From the NCBI GenBank assembly GCA_030148645.1, contig JASBTB010000014.1:1-64000 (forward strand): a stretch of 64,000 bases of DNA. Reading direction: 5' to 3'. The position numbers were made by a program, and so were the translations under genes. Under the pieces are notes generated by a model, which saw only the letters and a program-made list of their open reading frames with translations, was not told the DNA's origin and searched no databases. Shown here in pieces: positions 60,425 to 64,000 of this stretch; position 1 is the first letter of the stretch; every line of letters begins with the position of its first letter. This stretch comes from Demequina sp. (GTDB lineage: Bacteria > Actinomycetota > Actinomycetes > Actinomycetales > Demequinaceae).

Positions 60425-62384
60425 CGAAAATGACGAGGCCCCCCGCACCGCGGAGGGCCTCACCAAGGGTGAACAAGCAGATTCAGACGTTTTCGATTAT
60501 GCACTGGAAATCGCCGTTGCGCGTGGCTGGAAATTGTTTCCTTGCCACTCGATTACGCGCGGCGAGTGCACGTGCTCGAAGGGTGCGGATTGCCCCCATG
60601 CTGGCAAGCACCCGCGGACACTCAACGGCGTGAAGGACGCGTCGGCCGATCAAGAGACCATCGCGATGTGGCGCGAGATCTACCCGGATGCCAACTGGGC
60701 TCTCGCGTGTGGTGCTGGTTCTGGGGTGATGGTCGTTGACGTTGACCGTCGTGGCGGCATCGACGGCTTCGACTCGCTCGACTTGCTTGCACTTGAGCGC
60801 GGGGGGCTGGAAGCACTCACGGGCGGTGGTGGACTGCACGTCTTCGTGGCGTATGAGGCAGGGTTCAAGAACCACAATCCCCTGCTGCCGGGCATCGACT
60901 TCAAGACAGACGGTGGCTACGTCATCCTGCCGCCGAGTCGTCACAAGAGCGGAAGCTCGTACCAGTGGCACACCCTCAATGAGCCAGTGTCCGTCTCTCC
61001 TGAGCTGCGCGGCTATCTCACACGGCCCAAGGAGCCGGCACTGTCGCGTCAAGGTGCGTCGCTCATGGACCCCGTCCCTGAGGGCGGCCGCAATGACGCC
61101 CTGATACGGAATCTCGGCATCTGGCGTCGAAAGCTCGATGATGACAGGCCAGCGGTAGAGCACCTTGCGTGGGGCTGGGGGAGAAGCGTCGGCCTGGATG
61201 ACCAGGAGATCGCTCGGACCATCGAAAGTGCCTGGCGCTTGCCTCACGTCGACCTGGCGATCTCGTGGCCTCTGGCGAGCCCTGAGGAAGTCGATCAGTT
61301 CGAGCGCATGGTTGGGGAGCGGCTGATAAGGCACCGCGTCGAACGCGAGGCGAAGCAGCGCTTCGAGATTGAGTCACGCCCTGAGGCTCCTGGCTTCGAC
61401 GTGGCAACGCTCGGTGAGGTGCTGGCTCGCGCTGATGAGTCAGCCTGGCGGATTGATCGGCTCATGCCGGCGGACGCCAGCACGCTCGTCGTCGCCCAGC
61501 ACAAGACAGGCAAGACGACGCTCATGCTCAACCTGGTGAGGTCACTTCTCACGGGGTCTGCATTCCTCGGTGAACTAGACGTTGACCCGGTGGAGCAGAA
61601 GGTGGCCATGCTCAATCACGAGGTGTCCGGTGGCCAGATCGCACAGTGGGCAGACGAGGCCGGCGTCCCTCATGACCGATTCCTGCTGGTCAACCTGAGA
61701 GACAGGCGCAACCCGTTCGCTCACGCTGACGATCGGGCAGCGCTCGCGGCTCACCTCCGTGACGCCGGTGTCGAGACGCTCATCGTGGACCCGTTCGGTC
61801 GTGCCTTCAGCGGTCAGAACCAGGACAGCGCGTCAGAGGTTGGCGCCTGGCTTGCGACGCTGGACGAGTTCGCTCGTGCTGACGTGGGCGCTCGTGACGT
61901 GATCCTGACCGCTCACGCTGGCTGGGAGGGGGAGCGCACTCGTGGCTCCACTGCCCTCAATGACTGGCCTGACGCGATCTGGACCATGACGAAGAACGAG
62001 CGCTCAGGGGAGCGCCACTTCAAGGCTGACGGTCGTGACGTGAGTCTCGACAAGTCTCCCCTTGAGTGGCACGAGGGACGGCAGCTGAAACTGCTTGACG
62101 CTGATGCTCGCCGCTCTCAAGCGGTGTTCGTGACGCAGACCCGCATGCAGCAAGAGATTCTTGCGGTCGTCAAGGAGTCGCCTGGCTGCTCTCGAAGGGG
62201 GATTGAGAAGTGCGTGGGTGGTAACTCTGCCCAACTCCGCCAGGCTATCGACTCCCTCGTGAAGCTCGGATGGATAGAAGACAAGGGCACGAAGGCTGGC
62301 TCTCAGTTCTTCGCTGTCGATCGTCCCACCGGATCAGAGGGAATCACTACCCCTACTGACCCTCCAAAGATGATGTACGGCTGA
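60414..62384 (+). CDS. Bifunctional DNA primase/polymerase (prim-pol) fused to RepA-like AAA ATPase
   Basis: N-term ALEIAVARGWKLFPC...HPRTLNGVKDAS...NWALACGAGSGVMVVDVDRRGG; C-term VVAQHKTGKTTLMLNLVRSLLTG Walker A and ETLIVDPFGRAF Walker B. Confidence 0.85.
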   Translation: MTTSENDEAPRTAEGLTKGEQADSDVFDYALEIAVARGWKLFPCHSITRGECTCSKGADCPHAGKHPRTLNGVKDASADQETIAMWREIYPDANWALACGAGSGVMVVDVDRRGGIDGFDSLDLLALERGGLEALTGGGGLHVFVAYEAGFKNHNPLLPGIDFKTDGGYVILPPSRHKSGSSYQWHTLNEPVSVSPELRGYLTRPKEPALSRQGASLMDPVPEGGRNDALIRNLGIWRRKLDDDRPAVEHLAWGWGRSVGLDDQEIARTIESAWRLPHVDLAISWPLASPEEVDQFERMVGERLIRHRVEREAKQRFEIESRPEAPGFDVATLGEVLARADESAWRIDRLMPADASTLVVAQHKTGKTTLMLNLVRSLLTGSAFLGELDVDPVEQKVAMLNHEVSGGQIAQWADEAGVPHDRFLLVNLRDRRNPFAHADDRAALAAHLRDAGVETLIVDPFGRAFSGQNQDSASEVGAWLATLDEFARADVGARDVILTAHAGWEGERTRGSTALNDWPDAIWTMTKNERSGERHFKADGRDVSLDKSPLEWHEGRQLKLLDADARRSQAVFVTQTRMQQEILAVVKESPGCSRRGIEKCVGGNSAQLRQAIDSLVKLGWIEDKGTKAGSQFFAVDRPTGSEGITTPTDPPKMMYG

Positions 62385-62386
62385 GT

Positions 62387-62497
62387 GCGTCCACCGCGTC
62401 CAAGGTGCGTCCAGGAGCCTTGGACGCAGGCTGCACGAAAGCGCGTCCACTGCGTCCACCCCCTTTAGGGGGGACGCAGGGACGCAGCGTGGGACGC
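62387..62497. repeat. Iteron-like cluster of GCGTCC(A) motifs, candidate replication origin
   Basis: GCGTCCA at 62387, 62396, 62407, 62443, 62452; inverted TGGACGC at 62421; inverted GGGACGC at 62471, 62479, 62491; CCCCC-TTTA-GGGGG between arms. Confidence 0.8.
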
Positions 62498-62512
62498 ACT
62501 TGGCTTGGTGGC

Positions 62513-62551
62513 GGGGGTTGGGGGTGTGACTGGTGGGGACCTGGGAGGGGG
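62513..62551 (+). other. G-run tract with G-quadruplex potential
   Basis: GGGGGTTGGGGGTGTGACTGGTGGGGACCTGGGAGGGGG. Confidence 0.5.
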
Positions 62552-62800
62552 TGTGAGCGTGGTCGGCTGGCTGGGGGTGACCTGCAGGGGTCAACGGGAC
62601 CTGCACGCATCCGCAGGTCGGCTCCGTTTCGCTGGCACACATCCAGGAGCCGCACGGTCTCCTGTGGGCTCACGGGAGGCTTCCAGAGGCTAGTTACCAG
62701 GGCCTGAGCGTTTCGTGAGTCCTGTGGAGCCCGTATGGCTCCGCAGCTACTCCTAGAGGATCGGTGTCATAACGGCCGAAATCGCGACACTGTTGATCGC

Positions 62801-63469
62801 ATGGAAGCGGTGATCTACCTGCGGGTATCAACACAGGGCCAAGCGGTCGATGGGTACGGCCTTGACGTCCAAGAGCAGGCATGTAGGGCATACAGCGAGT
62901 CGAGCGGGTTCAGCGTCGCCGAGGTGTTCAGGGACGAGGCGGTATCTGGCACGCTGCCTGCCCATGAGCGGCCTGGTCTGATGGATGCGCTCGGCATGTT
63001 GAAGGACGGGGACGCAGACGTGCTGATCGTTGCCCGCCTGGACCGGCTCGCGCGCCAGCTCACCACGCAGGAGGTCATCCTCGCCGAGGTGTGGAAGGAC
63101 GGTGCAGAGGTCCACACTGCTGAAAGCGGGAAGGTCTTCAGGGACGACCCAGACGACCCGATGCGAACTGCCATGCGCCAGATGGCCGGCGTCTTCGCCG
63201 AGTTGGACCGTGCCATGACGGTCAAGCGCCTGCGTGACGGTAGGCGCGCGAAGGAGGCAAAGGGTGGGAAGGCAAATGGAAGCTACCCGTATGGCTTCGC
63301 CAAGGAGGGACCGATCCCTGCTGAGCTGGAGGTCATGCGCGACGCCGCTGCCCAGAAACGTAAGGGACGCTCCTGGGAAGCGATCGCCGCAGACCTCAAC
63401 GCGCGTCAGATCACGCAGCGCAACGGGAAGCCGTGGACGCGGCAGAACCTCGCGAGGGTGATGAGGTAG
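62801..63469 (+). CDS. Short serine recombinase (resolvase catalytic + short recombinase domain)
   Basis: MEAVIYLRVSTQGQAVDGYGLDVQEQACRAYSESSGF, DVLIVARLDRLARQL, RSWEAIAADLNARQITQRNGKPWTRQNLARVMR then stop. Confidence 0.92.
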   Translation: MEAVIYLRVSTQGQAVDGYGLDVQEQACRAYSESSGFSVAEVFRDEAVSGTLPAHERPGLMDALGMLKDGDADVLIVARLDRLARQLTTQEVILAEVWKDGAEVHTAESGKVFRDDPDDPMRTAMRQMAGVFAELDRAMTVKRLRDGRRAKEAKGGKANGSYPYGFAKEGPIPAELEVMRDAAAQKRKGRSWEAIAADLNARQITQRNGKPWTRQNLARVMR

Positions 63470-63471
63470 TG

Positions 63472-63918
63472 CTAGACGGCGTCTGGGCGGATGTCCATCC
63501 CGCCTGCCTCCGCCTGAGTGAGGGAACCCGATCCGAGTTCGTTGCCCTCTGAGTCCTCGAAGACCCAACGAACCACGTGCGGTTCCTCGATGAGGGTGGC
63601 CATGTCTGCGACCATCCGGCCAGGAGCATTGGCGCGCAGGCGATCATCGAACGCCTGGTTGACCATACGAGGGTTGCCCCCGTCGATGCGGTTGTAGTCC
63701 CACCAGTCCAGCGTCTTGCGGAGTGCTGCGACCTGCTCCGGTGCGGGGTTGTCGAAGTCATCGTTGGCGAGCTTCAGCGCCAGCCGGCGGAGCCTCTCGG
63801 CGCTCGCGACCTGGAGTTCACCCGCTGGCGTGAAGTGGTGGGCACCGTTGAGGTGTGGCTGCATTGGCGCCTGTCGCATCTGGCCGTTGGCTGGTGCGTT
63901 GATGTCGTTCTCTTCCAT
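63472..63918 (-). CDS. Hypothetical element-encoded protein
   Basis: ORF with AGGAGGAAG RBS just upstream of ATG 63918; no family recognised. Confidence 0.5.
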   Translation of the reverse strand: MEENDINAPANGQMRQAPMQPHLNGAHHFTPAGELQVASAERLRRLALKLANDDFDNPAPEQVAALRKTLDWWDYNRIDGGNPRMVNQAFDDRLRANAPGRMVADMATLIEEPHVVRWVFEDSEGNELGSGSLTQAEAGGMDIRPDAV

Positions 63919-64000
63919 GTCTTCCTCCTACTACGTTGCGGAGCAGTGCCAGGAAGTGGCCGACGTCAGGTTCATTGGACAGCAAGAGACGCCGGCCAGG

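Larger units (their letters stand above)
57190..64000 (+). mobile_element. Integrated phage-satellite-like element (right end beyond window)
   Basis: Begins at comM break; encodes MCP, TerS-like, HTH, prim-pol/RepA, iteron cluster and serine recombinase; right junction with comM 3' part not in window. Confidence 0.85.

Noticed and set aside
62387-62497. CRISPR array
   Set aside because: Repeats are 6-7 bp, in both orientations and irregularly spaced; no spacer-length regularity or cas genes
62404-62707. Short ORFs (both strands) across the iteron/G-run region
   Set aside because: Gly/Arg/Pro-rich translations created by repeats and G-runs; better explained as non-coding origin region

Overview
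The window is high-GC actinobacterial DNA. About 57 kb is chromosomal backbone: tRNA-Pro, tig-clpP1-clpP2-clpX, valS, arcA, a T-box-preceded ileS, cysteine synthase, folC, apt/ndk, smc-ftsY, amt-glnK-glnD-ffh, an FMN-binding/ferric reductase/ApbE electron-transfer cassette, rpsP-khpA-rimM-trmD-rplS-lepB-rnhB, a ROK/ABC/glycosidase sugar locus, and DUF2469-yraN-comM. Near 57.19 kb the comM (Mg-chelatase-like AAA) frame breaks just after its Walker-B-like motif (VLFLDDA). A mobile element begins there and runs past the right edge of the window. The visible 6.8 kb of the element carries, in order: an HK97-type major capsid protein, a small unknown protein, a terminase-small-subunit-like Cys/HGG protein, a strong terminator, a promoter with a palindromic operator and structured leader, an HTH protein, a prim-pol/RepA-like ATPase, a nine-copy GCGTCC repeat cluster (candidate replication origin) beside a G-run tract, and a very short serine recombinase. 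No terminase large subunit, portal, protease or tail gene is visible. I interpret it as a candidate capsid-encoding, self-replicating phage satellite, and it is the most interesting object in the window. Other notable items are a nucleotidyltransferase pseudogene with two nonsense codons in its active-site loop, a tandem GlnR box at amt, a CsoR/CstR-like operator, and several perfect long hairpins. All family assignments come from reading the sequence by eye; no searches were run.
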